DNA from: Acidimicrobiales bacterium
GTDB lineage: Bacteria > Actinomycetota > Acidimicrobiia > Acidimicrobiales > Iamiaceae
Length of the DNA: 64,000 bases
NCBI GenBank assembly: GCA_035630295.1
Contig: DASQKY010000051.1
Location: forward strand, 1 to 64,000
Direction of reading: 5' to 3'
The position numbers were made by a program, and so were the translations under genes. How positions within the stretch are numbered: position 1 is the first letter of the stretch; every line of letters begins with the position of its first letter. Below the pieces are notes generated by a model. It saw only the letters and a program-made list of their open reading frames with translations, was not told where the DNA came from and made no database searches. Below, piece by piece: positions 33,344 to 41,668 of the stretch.

Positions 33344-35431
33344 TCAGGGGGCGGCCGGCTCCCAGGCCACCGCGAAACGGAATCGGGCCGCTCCCTCGGA
33401 CCACATGGGGAAGTTCGTGCCCCACACGTTGTCGTGGAGGCCGACCCACACCCCGGCGGCCAGGTCCAACGGACCGGCGTCGGGGTCGAGCAGTCGGGGC
33501 TGGCCCGGCGCCACCAGCGGGGCGTCGAGGGTGCGGAGGGCCACGGTGCCCTCCACGCTCGGCCATCGCACCCCCTCCCCCACGGCGTGGAGGTGGCGGC
33601 CGCCGCCGGGCACCACGTCGAGGGGCGACACGTCCTGGCCCAACTTGTCCAGCACCATCGCCTCCGGGTCGACGCCGGCCGGCCGCCACCCCAACCAGGT
33701 CGCCTCGGGGAGCCGGTTGGCCGGCTTGCCCTCCCACCGCAGCTCGACGCCCAGGGTCGAGGGCCCCTCGTCCGGGGTCGCGTCGGTGAGGACCAGCGCC
33801 ACCTCGGCCGGTGCCCCGGACCGGGTGACGGCCTCCTCCGGCAGCCGGGCCCGCACCACGAGGGCCTCGACCCGTCGAGCGCCGGGACCGGTCGCGACCG
33901 GATCCTGGCCACCGGCCGCAGGCCCACCGTCTCGGGCCGACCAGCGGCGGCCGACGTGGACGGTGCCGACCTCGGGCTCCCACCAGGCGGAGACCGCGCC
34001 GGACGTGTCGATGCCGGGCTTGGTGTTGTCCTCCACCGCCCACCACTCGTCCTCGGGCCGGGCACGCACGTAGGCGGCCCGGTAGCGGGCGTAGTCAGCA
34101 CCGGAGAAGGCCTGGTGGGCCAGCAGGCCCAGGGGGTGGGACGTGTCGGCCAGGACCCGGCCCGTCACCCGGTCCCGCAGGTGGGCCACGGCGCCGGTGA
34201 CGGGATCGACACCGACCTCCCAGCACCCGAGCACCACCGGCTCGCCGGGCGGCACCAGCTCCCCGGCGGCGTAGGCCGGCACCGGGGAGCGCAGGGCGGC
34301 CAGGGTGGAGCGGGCCGAGCGGCGCAGGCCCTCGCTGTCGATGGCCTCCACCGCGGCCTCCACGTAGGCCCGCTGCTCGGCCCACGACGCCTCGTAGGCC
34401 CGGGTCCGCGGCTCGGCCCGCAACCCGGGCAGGTCGGCCCGTCCCCACCGCTCCCGGTCGGGCAGGTGGGTCTTCTCGTCCAGGCCCCAGGTGTGCTCGG
34501 CCACCAGCAGCAGGTTCTCGTGGAAGACCCGCAGGCGCGAGTCGTCGGGGGCCACCATGCCGGCCGCGGCCCACGACCGGCGCAGGCGCAGCAGCTCCCG
34601 GAAGGCCGCCACCTTCTGCGGGTCCGAGCCGGCCCCGTGGATCCAGGTGTCGCCGATCTCGGCCGTCACCACCGGCAACCCGGCCACTGCGGGGCGCAGG
34701 GCGGCGGCGAAGGCGTCGAGGGTGGAGGCCCGCACCTCGGCGCCGGGCACCCGGGCCCGTAAGGCCGCGAACGAGGCCACCACCTCGTCGATCGACGGGG
34801 GGCCCAGGTTGTCGCCGGTGTGGGCGAAGGCCAGCCGGTCCGGGCACCCCGGCACCTCGGTGAGGTCGCCGTAGCCGCCGGGTTGGTAGACGACGGTGAC
34901 CTCGGAGCCGTCGGGGGCCTGCCACCGGAAGCAGGCGGGCACCTCGGGCACGGTGGCCACCGGGTTGACCCCGACGTGGAGGAGCTCGACCCCGGCCCCG
35001 GCCAGCAGGGGCACCAGACCCCGGGTGTGGCCGGGCACGTCGGTCAGCTTGGCCGCCACCGTGCGGCGCCCGAAGCGGTGGTCGAGGCGGGCGGCGATGG
35101 CCAGGCCGGCCTCGACCAGGCCCGGGTCGCACAGCTCGGTGTGGGTGGTGAAGGGGAGGGCGTGCCAGGCCAGGTCACCGGCCTCGATGGCGGCCTCGGC
35201 CGCGGCCCGCCCGGCCGGGTCGGCCCGCTCCAGGAACGTGTGGACCAGCCACGACCCGGTGGTCCACACGAAGCGCTCGGCCCCGCCCCGGGCCCGCAGC
35301 TCGGCCCCCAGGGCCAGGGCGGCGGGGATGAAGCGGTCGACGTAGCCGGCCACCACCTCGGCGGCCGGGGCGGTGAAGCCCACGTCCAGGTGGGTCTTGG
35401 CCACCAGGTGGACCACGGGCGCCTCGCTCAC
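33344..35431 (-). CDS. GH38-like glycosidase (DUF5054-type)
   Basis: 695 residues. The N-terminal barrel carries HLVAKTHLDVGFT, a variant of the GH38 zinc motif with H and D retained, and TDVPGHTRGLVPLLAGAGV. The remainder fits the DUF5054 pattern with a large beta-rich C-terminal part (AFSGADYARYRAAYVRA ... HDNVWGTNFPMWS). Classical alpha-mannosidases are longer. No signal peptide, so cytoplasmic. Substrate is unknown; a mannose-type glycoside is a guess. GTG 35431 is divergent from the GH36 gene with a large inverted repeat in between. Confidence 0.75.
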   Translation of the reverse strand: MSEAPVVHLVAKTHLDVGFTAPAAEVVAGYVDRFIPAALALGAELRARGGAERFVWTTGSWLVHTFLERADPAGRAAAEAAIEAGDLAWHALPFTTHTELCDPGLVEAGLAIAARLDHRFGRRTVAAKLTDVPGHTRGLVPLLAGAGVELLHVGVNPVATVPEVPACFRWQAPDGSEVTVVYQPGGYGDLTEVPGCPDRLAFAHTGDNLGPPSIDEVVASFAALRARVPGAEVRASTLDAFAAALRPAVAGLPVVTAEIGDTWIHGAGSDPQKVAAFRELLRLRRSWAAAGMVAPDDSRLRVFHENLLLVAEHTWGLDEKTHLPDRERWGRADLPGLRAEPRTRAYEASWAEQRAYVEAAVEAIDSEGLRRSARSTLAALRSPVPAYAAGELVPPGEPVVLGCWEVGVDPVTGAVAHLRDRVTGRVLADTSHPLGLLAHQAFSGADYARYRAAYVRARPEDEWWAVEDNTKPGIDTSGAVSAWWEPEVGTVHVGRRWSARDGGPAAGGQDPVATGPGARRVEALVVRARLPEEAVTRSGAPAEVALVLTDATPDEGPSTLGVELRWEGKPANRLPEATWLGWRPAGVDPEAMVLDKLGQDVSPLDVVPGGGRHLHAVGEGVRWPSVEGTVALRTLDAPLVAPGQPRLLDPDAGPLDLAAGVWVGLHDNVWGTNFPMWSEGAARFRFAVAWEPAAP

Positions 35432-35464
35432 CGGCCCAGCCTCGCGCCCCGCGACCCGCCCCCT

Positions 35465-35518
35465 TCGCTTCTGAGGCGCCAGCGCGCACGATCACGTGCT
35501 CTGGCGCCTCAGAAGCGA
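35465..35518. repeat. 18-bp perfect inverted repeat between divergent glycosidase genes
   Basis: Arm 35465-35482 (TCGCTTCTGAGGCGCCAG) is the exact reverse complement of 35501-35518, with 18 bases between. The spacer holds a further inverted repeat, GCACG (35486-35490), ATCA, CGTGC (35495-35499), so the whole could form a hairpin of about 23 bp with a small asymmetric bulge. The right arm overlaps the expected -35 position of the GH36 promoter. Confidence 0.85.
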
Positions 35519-35533
35519 GCCGCCCGAGGGCGG

Positions 35534-35539
35534 TAGCGT
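35534..35539 (+). promoter_or_regulatory. -10 element (TAGCGT), leaderless GH36 gene
   Basis: TAGCGT, 8 bases before GTG 35548. Confidence 0.5.
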
Positions 35540-35547
35540 CGGCCCGT

Positions 35548-37581
35548 GTGAGAGCCGAGGCCCGCGACGGCGCCGTCGACCTGGTCGGGGACGTGGCCAC
35601 CCTGCGGGCCACGCGGCCCCGGGTGACCTACCGGGTGGAGGGCCGGGCGGCCGAGCTGGCGCCCACCGCCCTGGACGGCCCGCCCGACGGGCCGTGGACG
35701 GCCGAGGACGACCACCTCCGCGTCGTCCTGTCGACCCGCCCGGCCCCGGGCCCGGCCCGGGGCCTGCTCCTGCGGCTGGCCGTCACCGTGCTCGGCGACC
35801 TCCCCGTCCGCCTGGACGACACCACGGTGCTGGCCGCCGGCGGACCCTCGGGCCTGCAGCTCGGGGCCGGGCCGGGGTCGTGGTCGCTGTACCGCAACGG
35901 CTGGAGCTCGTGGTCCAACGCCCGGTCGTTCCGCATGGACGAGGCCGACCCCGACCCCTGGCTCTTCGCCATCCGCCGCACCACCGTCGACCCCGGGACC
36001 CCCCGCGGCGGGGAGCCGGGCCGGTTTCGCAGCGAGCTGGTGGCCGGCCTGGCCGACCTCGACGGCGGGGGCGGCCTGGTCCTGGGCTTCGTGGGCGGGG
36101 CCCGCTGCCTGTCGGTCATCGACCTGGCCGTCGACCTCCCGGCCGAGGGCGGTGCCACCCGGGCCGAGCTGGCGACCCTGGCCGCCACCTGCCGGTTCGA
36201 CGGGGCCACGGCCGAGCCCGGCACCACGCTGGCCACCGAGGACCTGCTGGTGGCCGACGGCCCCGACCCCGTCGACCTGCTGGAGGGGTGGGCCGCGGCC
36301 CTGGGGGCGGCCCAGGGGGCCCGGGTCCCGGCCCGGCCCCCGCACGGCTGGTGCTCCTGGTACTACCACTACTCCAAGGTCACCGAGGCCGACGTGCGGC
36401 GGGCCCTGGCCGCGGCCGACACCGTGGCCGCCGGTGTGCCCCTGGGCTACGTGATGGTCGACGACGGGCACCAGATGGCCATCGGGGACTGGCTGGCCAC
36501 CAACGGCAAGTTCCCCTCGGGCCTGGCCGCCCTGGCCGCGGACATCCGGGCCACCGGGCGCGACGCCGGCCTCTGGCTGGCCCCCTTCCTGGCCGACCAC
36601 GGCAGCGACGTGGCCCGGGCCCACCCCGAGTGGCTGCTGCGGGACGAGGCCGGCGACCCGGTGACCGCCCTGTGGAACCCGACCTGGAACCGGCGCCACG
36701 GCCAGTGGGTCCTGGACTGCACCCGACCCGACGTGCAGGCCCACCTGGAGGAGGTGGCCCGCACCCTGGCCGTCGACTGGGGCTACCGGGTGCTCAAGTT
36801 GGACTTCTGCTACGCCGCGGCCCTGCCCGGGGTGCGCCACGACCCGGCCTCGACCCGGGCCCAGGCCCTGCGGGCCGCCCTCGACGCCGTCCGCCGGGGG
36901 GCGGGCCACGACGCGCTGCTCGTCGGCTGCGGCCTGCCCCTGGGCCCGGCGGTGGGCGTGGTCGACGGGATGCGCGTCGGCACCGACGTGGCTCCCACCT
37001 GGGGCGGCCGGGTGACCCGGTGGGCGTTCAGCGACCAGGGCGGCCTCAGCACCCGCATCGCCATGCGCAACACCGTGACCCGAGCCTTCCTCCACGGGCA
37101 CCTATGGGCCAACGACCCCGACTGCGTGATGGTCCGCACCGACCGCACCCGCCTGACCGAGGCCGAGGTCCGGTTCCTGGTCGCGGCGGTGGCCCTGACC
37201 GACGGGATGATCGTCTCGTCCGACCAGCTCGACCTGGTGCCTCCCGAGCGGCTCGACCTGTTGCGCCTGGCCCACGAGCTGTCCGGGGGCCACTGCCGGG
37301 TGGTGGACCTGTTCGCCCGGTCCGAGCCCGAGCGCCTGGTCTCGACCAAGGCCGACGAGGTGCTGGTCGGCCACCTCCACTGGGGCGACGCGCCGGCCGC
37401 GGTCACCGTCACCCTCGACGGCCCGGAGTGGGACCGCCTGGGCCTCGCCCGGCCCGACGAGGTGGTCGAGGCCCTCACCGGTGCCCGACTCCCGGTCCGG
37501 GGCACCCGCGTCGACCTGGGCGTGCTCGACCCCCACGACGCCCGCATCCTCCGCCTGCCCCGCCGAGCCCCCTCCGTGTGA
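35548..37581 (+). CDS. GH36-family alpha-galactosidase-like glycosidase
   Basis: 677 residues. An N-terminal beta-sandwich (about 1-260) precedes the clan-D TIM barrel: HGWCSWYYHYSKVTEADV, VMVDDGHQ, GLWLAPF, RVLKLDFCYAAALPG (the nucleophile Asp of the K-x-D motif) and MRVGTDVAPTW (the acid/base Asp). A C-terminal beta domain follows. No signal peptide. Alpha-galactosidase is the commonest activity, but the family also includes N-acetylgalactosaminidases and raffinose-type enzymes. GTG 35548 is leaderless behind TAGCGT. With galK 21 kb away it could feed galactose to the Leloir pathway (inference). Confidence 0.87.
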   Translation: MRAEARDGAVDLVGDVATLRATRPRVTYRVEGRAAELAPTALDGPPDGPWTAEDDHLRVVLSTRPAPGPARGLLLRLAVTVLGDLPVRLDDTTVLAAGGPSGLQLGAGPGSWSLYRNGWSSWSNARSFRMDEADPDPWLFAIRRTTVDPGTPRGGEPGRFRSELVAGLADLDGGGGLVLGFVGGARCLSVIDLAVDLPAEGGATRAELATLAATCRFDGATAEPGTTLATEDLLVADGPDPVDLLEGWAAALGAAQGARVPARPPHGWCSWYYHYSKVTEADVRRALAAADTVAAGVPLGYVMVDDGHQMAIGDWLATNGKFPSGLAALAADIRATGRDAGLWLAPFLADHGSDVARAHPEWLLRDEAGDPVTALWNPTWNRRHGQWVLDCTRPDVQAHLEEVARTLAVDWGYRVLKLDFCYAAALPGVRHDPASTRAQALRAALDAVRRGAGHDALLVGCGLPLGPAVGVVDGMRVGTDVAPTWGGRVTRWAFSDQGGLSTRIAMRNTVTRAFLHGHLWANDPDCVMVRTDRTRLTEAEVRFLVAAVALTDGMIVSSDQLDLVPPERLDLLRLAHELSGGHCRVVDLFARSEPERLVSTKADEVLVGHLHWGDAPAAVTVTLDGPEWDRLGLARPDEVVEALTGARLPVRGTRVDLGVLDPHDARILRLPRRAPSV

Positions 37582-37655
37582 CACGGGGGTTCCGGGGTAG
37601 GGCCGCCGAGGACGACCTGGTCGCCACGGCCCGTCCCTGACGCTGCGGAGGTCCG

Positions 37656-38051
37656 ATGTCCGGCATCGCCATCATCACCGAGGCCTGCATCGACACCAAG
37701 GACCGAGCCTGCGTCGACGTGTGCCCCGTGCAGTGCATCTACGAGTACGACCCGACGGGCGGCGTCCTGTTCTCCGAGGAGGAGGCCGGGAACGGGACCG
37801 TCGAGAACACGCACGCCCCGGATCCGGACGCCATCGCCGTCTTCGCCGACAGCATCCTCTACGTGAACACCGAGGAGTGCACCTCCTGCACGGCCTGCTA
37901 CCAGCCCGACGTGTGCCCGGTGGGCGCCATCTACCCGGAGGAAACCCTCCCCGACGGTTCGGCGCGGGCCCGGTACAACGCCGAGGACCCCCACCAGGGC
38001 CACGATCACACGTTCTTCGCCGCCCACACCCGGGCCGTCTTCGCCGACTAG
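37656..38051 (+). CDS. Two-cluster ferredoxin (FdxA-like) with insertion
   Basis: 131 residues. The first cysteine set C11, C19, C23, C27 matches the FdxA pattern (CxDxKDxACVDVCPVQCIYE). The second set C75, C78, C81, C87 has five rather than three residues before the last CP (CTACYQPDVCP). About 30 residues separating the two sets and a 30-residue His-containing C-terminus make it longer than mycobacterial FdxA. It should carry electrons through two Fe-S clusters in the cytoplasm; the partner is unknown. GGAGG at 37646-37650 is the ribosome-binding site. Its stop shares a CTAG with the convergent cysC stop. Confidence 0.88.
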   Translation: MSGIAIITEACIDTKDRACVDVCPVQCIYEYDPTGGVLFSEEEAGNGTVENTHAPDPDAIAVFADSILYVNTEECTSCTACYQPDVCPVGAIYPEETLPDGSARARYNAEDPHQGHDHTFFAAHTRAVFAD

Positions 38052-38629
38052 AGCAGAGGCGTCAGGCGGGCCAGGACGGCGGCGGCCTGGGTGGCGGGGT
38101 CGCCGTCGGCCGGGGTGAGGCGCAGCTCGGGGGCCTCGGGGGCCTCGTAGGGGTCGTCCACCCCGGTGAAGCCGGTGATCTCGCCGGCCCGGGCCTTGGC
38201 GTAGAGGCCCTTGGGGTCGCGCTGCTCGCACAGCTCGATGGGGGTGTCCACGAACACCTCCACGAAGGGCACCCCGGCCGACGTGTGGGCGGCCCGGGCC
38301 CGGGCCCGGCCGGCCCGGTACGGGGAGATGAGGGGGACCAGGGCCACCACCCCGGCGTCGGCCAGCAGAACGGCCACCGCGCCGGCCCGGCGCACGTTCT
38401 CGTCCCGGTCGGCGGCCGAGAACCCGAGGTCGGCGTTGAGGCCGTGCCGCAGGTTGTCGCCGTCCAGGCGGTAGGCCGGTCGCCCCTGGGCCACCAGCAG
38501 GCGCTCCAGGGCCACGGCCACGGTCGACTTGCCCGACCCCGACAGGCCGGTCAGCCACACCGTCGCCCCCCGGTGGGGCCGCTCGTCCCGGCCCACCTCC
38601 CCGCCGTGCCAGGTCACGTCGGTGGACAC
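38048..38629 (-). CDS. cysC: Adenylylsulfate kinase
   Basis: 193-residue APS kinase that phosphorylates APS to PAPS. P-loop GLSGSGKST at 28-36, LDGDNLRHGLN from 55, ADRDENVRRAGAVA and VFVDTPIELCEQRDPKGLYAKARAG are diagnostic. GTG 38629 starts 2 bases after the cysN stop, so cysD-cysN-cysC form one operon. A dedicated PAPS-forming step without any visible reductase (cysH, sir) suggests either sulfotransferase use or an assimilation pathway completed elsewhere. Confidence 0.95.
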   Translation of the reverse strand: MSTDVTWHGGEVGRDERPHRGATVWLTGLSGSGKSTVAVALERLLVAQGRPAYRLDGDNLRHGLNADLGFSAADRDENVRRAGAVAVLLADAGVVALVPLISPYRAGRARARAAHTSAGVPFVEVFVDTPIELCEQRDPKGLYAKARAGEITGFTGVDDPYEAPEAPELRLTPADGDPATQAAAVLARLTPLL

Positions 38630-38631
38630 GG

Positions 38632-39879
38632 CTAGAGGATCATCCCCGCGGCAACCGTCGCGTTGGTGTTCTCGTCGATGAGGATGAAGCTGCCGGTGGT
38701 GCGGTTGCGGCGGTACTCGTCGCAGAACAGCGGCAGGGTGGTGCGCAGGGTGACCCGGCCGATCTCGTTGAGCGACAACTCGGTGGCCGCCTCGTCGCGG
38801 TGCAGGGTGTTGACGTCCAGCCGGTACTGCAGGTCCTTGACCAGGGCCCGGGCCGACCGGGTGGTGTGCTTGATGCCCAGCTTGGAACGGGGGGCCAGGG
38901 TGGAGGCCTCGCCCATCCAGCACACCATGGCCTCGACGTCCTGGGTGGCGCGGGGCTGGTTGTGGGGCCGGCAGATCATGTCCCCGCGGGAGATGTCGAT
39001 CTCGTCGGCCAGGGTGATGGCCACCGACATGGGGGCGTAGGCCTCGTCCACCGGGCCATCCGCGGTGTCGATGGAGGTGACGGTGGAGGTGAAGCCCGAG
39101 GGCAGGACCAGGACCTCGTCGCCGGGCTTGAACGTCCCCCCGGCCACGGTGCCGGCGTAGCCCCGGTAGTCGTGGAGCTCGTTGGAGTAGGGCCGCAGCA
39201 CGTACTGGACCGGGAACCGGGCGTCGATCAGGTTCCGGTCGCTGGCGATGTGCACCTCCTCCATGTGGTGGAGCAGGGAGCTGCCCTCGTACCAGTCCAT
39301 CTGGGTGCTGCGGGAGACGACGTTGTCGCCCTCCAGGGCCGAGATGGGGATGGTGGCCAGGTCGGTGATGTCGAGCTTGGCCGCGAAGTCGCGGAACTCG
39401 TCCGCGATCTCCCGGTAGCGCTCCTCGCTCCAGCCGACCAGGTCCATCTTGTTGACGCACAGCACCAGGTGGGGGATCTGCAGCAGCGAGGCCAGGAAGG
39501 CGTGGCGCCGGGACTGCTCGACCAGGCCCTTGCGGGCGTCCACCAGCACCAGGGCCAGGTCCGCGGTGGAGGCCCCGGTGACCATGTTGCGCGTGTACTG
39601 GATGTGCCCGGGGGTGTCGGCGATGATGAACTTCCGCCGGGGGGTGGCGAAGTAGCGGTAGGCCACGTCGATGGTGATGCCCTGCTCCCGCTCGGCCCGC
39701 AGCCCGTCGGTCAGCAGGGCCAGGTTGGTGTACTCGGCCCCCATGCGCTGGGAGGTGGCCTCGACCGCCTCCAGCTGGTCCTCGAAGATGGCCTTCGAGT
39801 CGTACAGCAACCGCCCGATCAGCGTCGACTTGCCGTCGTCGACCGATCCAGCCGTGGCCAGGCGGAGGAGCTCGCTCAT
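38632..39879 (-). CDS. cysN: Sulfate adenylyltransferase GTPase subunit
   Basis: 415-residue EF-Tu-like GTPase that drives ATP sulfurylase. G1 GSVDDGKS at 11-18, ITIDVAYRYF (switch I), DTPGH (G3), NKMD (G4), then beta-barrel domains II and III (about 225-415). It is not fused to cysC, unlike mycobacterial CysNC. ATG 39879 overlaps the cysD stop as TGATG, indicating tight coupling of the two subunits. Confidence 0.96.
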   Translation of the reverse strand: MSELLRLATAGSVDDGKSTLIGRLLYDSKAIFEDQLEAVEATSQRMGAEYTNLALLTDGLRAEREQGITIDVAYRYFATPRRKFIIADTPGHIQYTRNMVTGASTADLALVLVDARKGLVEQSRRHAFLASLLQIPHLVLCVNKMDLVGWSEERYREIADEFRDFAAKLDITDLATIPISALEGDNVVSRSTQMDWYEGSSLLHHMEEVHIASDRNLIDARFPVQYVLRPYSNELHDYRGYAGTVAGGTFKPGDEVLVLPSGFTSTVTSIDTADGPVDEAYAPMSVAITLADEIDISRGDMICRPHNQPRATQDVEAMVCWMGEASTLAPRSKLGIKHTTRSARALVKDLQYRLDVNTLHRDEAATELSLNEIGRVTLRTTLPLFCDEYRRNRTTGSFILIDENTNATVAAGMIL

Positions 39880-40805
39880 CAGAAGTAGCCCTCTTTTTTG
39901 CGGTCTTCCATGCCGGCCTCGCTGATGCGGTCGTCGGCCCGGGTGGCACCCCGCTCGGTGATGCGGGTGGCGGCCACCTCGGCGATGACCTCGTCGATGG
40001 TCGAGGCGGTGGAGTCGACGGCCCCGGTGCCGGTGGCGTCGCCGATGGTCCGGAAGCGGACCGAGCGGACCTCCACCTCCTCGTCGTCGCCCACGGTGAT
40101 GTGGCGGGTCACCCCGATCCACATGCCGTCGCGGCGGACGACCTCGCGCTCGTGGGCGAAGTACAGGTCCGGCAGGCGGACCTCGTCGGCCCCGATGTAC
40201 TGCCAGATGTCCAGCTCGGTCCAGTTGCTGAGGGGGAAGACCCGGATGTGCTCGCCCTTGTGGTGGCGGCCGTTGTAGAGGCTCCACAGCTCGGGCCGCT
40301 GGTTCTTGGGGTCCCACTGGCCGAACTCGTCGCGGAAGCTGAACACCCTCTCCTTGGCCCGGGCCTTCTCCTCGTCGCGCCGGGCCCCGCCGAACACGGC
40401 GTCGAACTCGTGCTCCTCGATGGCCTCCAGCAGCACCGGGGTCTGGATGCGGTTGCGGCTGGCGCCCGGACCCCCCGGGTCGACCACCTTGCCGGCGGCG
40501 ATGGCGTCCGGGACCGAGGCCACCACCAGGCGCAGGCTGTGGCGCTCGGCCTCGGCGTCGCGGAAGGCCAGCACCTCGTCGTAGTTGTGGCCGGTGTCGA
40601 TGTGCATGACCGGGAACGGCAGGGGGCAGGGCCAGAAGGCCTTGCGGGCCACGTGGAGCATCACCGCCGAGTCCTTGCCCCCGCTGAACAGCAGCACCGG
40701 CCGCTCGAAGGTGGCCGCCACCTCCCGGACGATGTGGATGGCCTCGGCCTCCAGGGCGCGCAGGTGGGAGAGCCGGTAGTGCGGCGTGGCGGTGCGGGAC
40801 GACAC
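39879..40805 (-). CDS. cysD: Sulfate adenylyltransferase small subunit
   Basis: 308-residue PP-loop ATP pyrophosphatase subunit of ATP sulfurylase, which makes APS from sulfate and ATP with CysN. SGGKDS at 41-46 is the PP-loop; MHIDTGHNYDEVLAFRD, GGARRDEEKARAKERVFSFRDEFGQWDPKNQ and FPLSNWTELDIWQYI are CysD hallmarks. GTG 40805 follows TACGCT by 8 bases. First gene of cysDNC and divergent from cysQ. Confidence 0.97.
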   Translation of the reverse strand: MSSRTATPHYRLSHLRALEAEAIHIVREVAATFERPVLLFSGGKDSAVMLHVARKAFWPCPLPFPVMHIDTGHNYDEVLAFRDAEAERHSLRLVVASVPDAIAAGKVVDPGGPGASRNRIQTPVLLEAIEEHEFDAVFGGARRDEEKARAKERVFSFRDEFGQWDPKNQRPELWSLYNGRHHKGEHIRVFPLSNWTELDIWQYIGADEVRLPDLYFAHEREVVRRDGMWIGVTRHITVGDDEEVEVRSVRFRTIGDATGTGAVDSTASTIDEVIAEVAATRITERGATRADDRISEAGMEDRKKEGYF

Positions 40806-40813
40806 GGCTGGCG

Positions 40814-40819
40814 AGCGTA
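40814..40819 (-). promoter_or_regulatory. -10 element (TACGCT), leaderless cysDNC
   Basis: TACGCT on the minus strand, 8 bases before GTG 40805. Confidence 0.5.
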
Positions 40820-40875
40820 GCGGGACCCTCCGGGAGGCCCCGACCCCGTCCGGCGGCCGGCCCCCCGGCCCCGGA

Positions 40876-40890
40876 GGGCCAGACTGGCCC
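40876..40890. promoter_or_regulatory. Inverted repeat at the cysQ start
   Basis: GGGCCA (40876-40881), GAC, TGGCCC (40885-40890): perfect 6-bp arms ending 1 base before ATG 40892 and containing the CAGACT -10-like hexamer. Possible operator. Confidence 0.35.
40880..40885 (+). promoter_or_regulatory. -10-like element (CAGACT) for cysQ
   Basis: CAGACT, 6 bases before ATG 40892. The same hexamer at the same distance precedes the AarF gene at 44471. Confidence 0.35.
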
Positions 40891-40891
40891 G

Positions 40892-41668
40892 ATGCCCCCC
40901 TCCCCCGCCGCCGACGGCGCCCCCCTGGCCACCGCCGCGGACCACCGCCTGGCCGTCGACATGGCCGACGACGCCGGGCGGCTGCTCCTGGCCCTGCGGG
41001 AGGAGCTGGCCGGCGCCGACGCCGCCACCCTGAAGCGGGAGGGCGACCGGCGCAGCCACGAGCTGCTCATGGCCCGGGTGGCGGCGGAGGCCCCCGGCGA
41101 CGCCGTGCTCTCCGAGGAGGGCGCCGACGAGGCGGCCCGCCTGGGGGCGGCCCGGACCTGGATCATCGACCCCCTCGACGGCACCCGCGAGTACGGCGAG
41201 CCGCCCCGCGACGACTGGGCCGTGCACGTGGCCCTGGTGGCCGGCGGGCAGCCCGTGGCCGGGGCCGTGGCCCTCCCGGCCCAGGGCGTCACCCTCTCCA
41301 CCGCCGAGCCGGCGGCCGGGCCCGGCCCCGTGCCCGACCAGCCCCGGGTCATCGTCAGCCGCAGCCGCCCGCCGGCCGTGGCCCTGGCCGTGGCCGAGGC
41401 CCTGGGGGCCCGCCTGGTGGAGATGGGCTCGGCCGGGGCCAAGGTGGCGGCCGTGGTGCGGGGGGCGGCGGATGTCTACGCCCACGCCGGGGGCCAGTAC
41501 GAGTGGGACAGCTGCGCCCCGGTGGCGGTGGCCACCGCCGCCGGCTTCCACGCCTCCCGCATCGACGGCGCCCCCCTGGCCTACAACCGCCCCGACCCGT
41601 GGCTGCCCGACCTCCTGGTCTGCCACCCCGCCCTGGCCGAGCAGGTCCTGGCCGTCACCCGCCGCTGA
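40892..41668 (+). CDS. cysQ: 3'(2'),5'-bisphosphate nucleotidase CysQ
   Basis: 258-residue inositol-monophosphatase-fold enzyme that hydrolyses PAP or PAPS, removing the by-product of sulfotransfer. Metal site: EE at 75-76, IDPLDGT at 92-98 (D93, D96) and WDSCAPVAVATAAG near the C-terminus. Its position, divergent from cysDNC, supports the CysQ assignment over inositol phosphatase. No Shine-Dalgarno; ATG 40892 is 6 bases after CAGACT. The end overlaps the convergent phosphatase gene by 14 bases. Confidence 0.92.
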   Translation: MPPSPAADGAPLATAADHRLAVDMADDAGRLLLALREELAGADAATLKREGDRRSHELLMARVAAEAPGDAVLSEEGADEAARLGAARTWIIDPLDGTREYGEPPRDDWAVHVALVAGGQPVAGAVALPAQGVTLSTAEPAAGPGPVPDQPRVIVSRSRPPAVALAVAEALGARLVEMGSAGAKVAAVVRGAADVYAHAGGQYEWDSCAPVAVATAAGFHASRIDGAPLAYNRPDPWLPDLLVCHPALAEQVLAVTRR

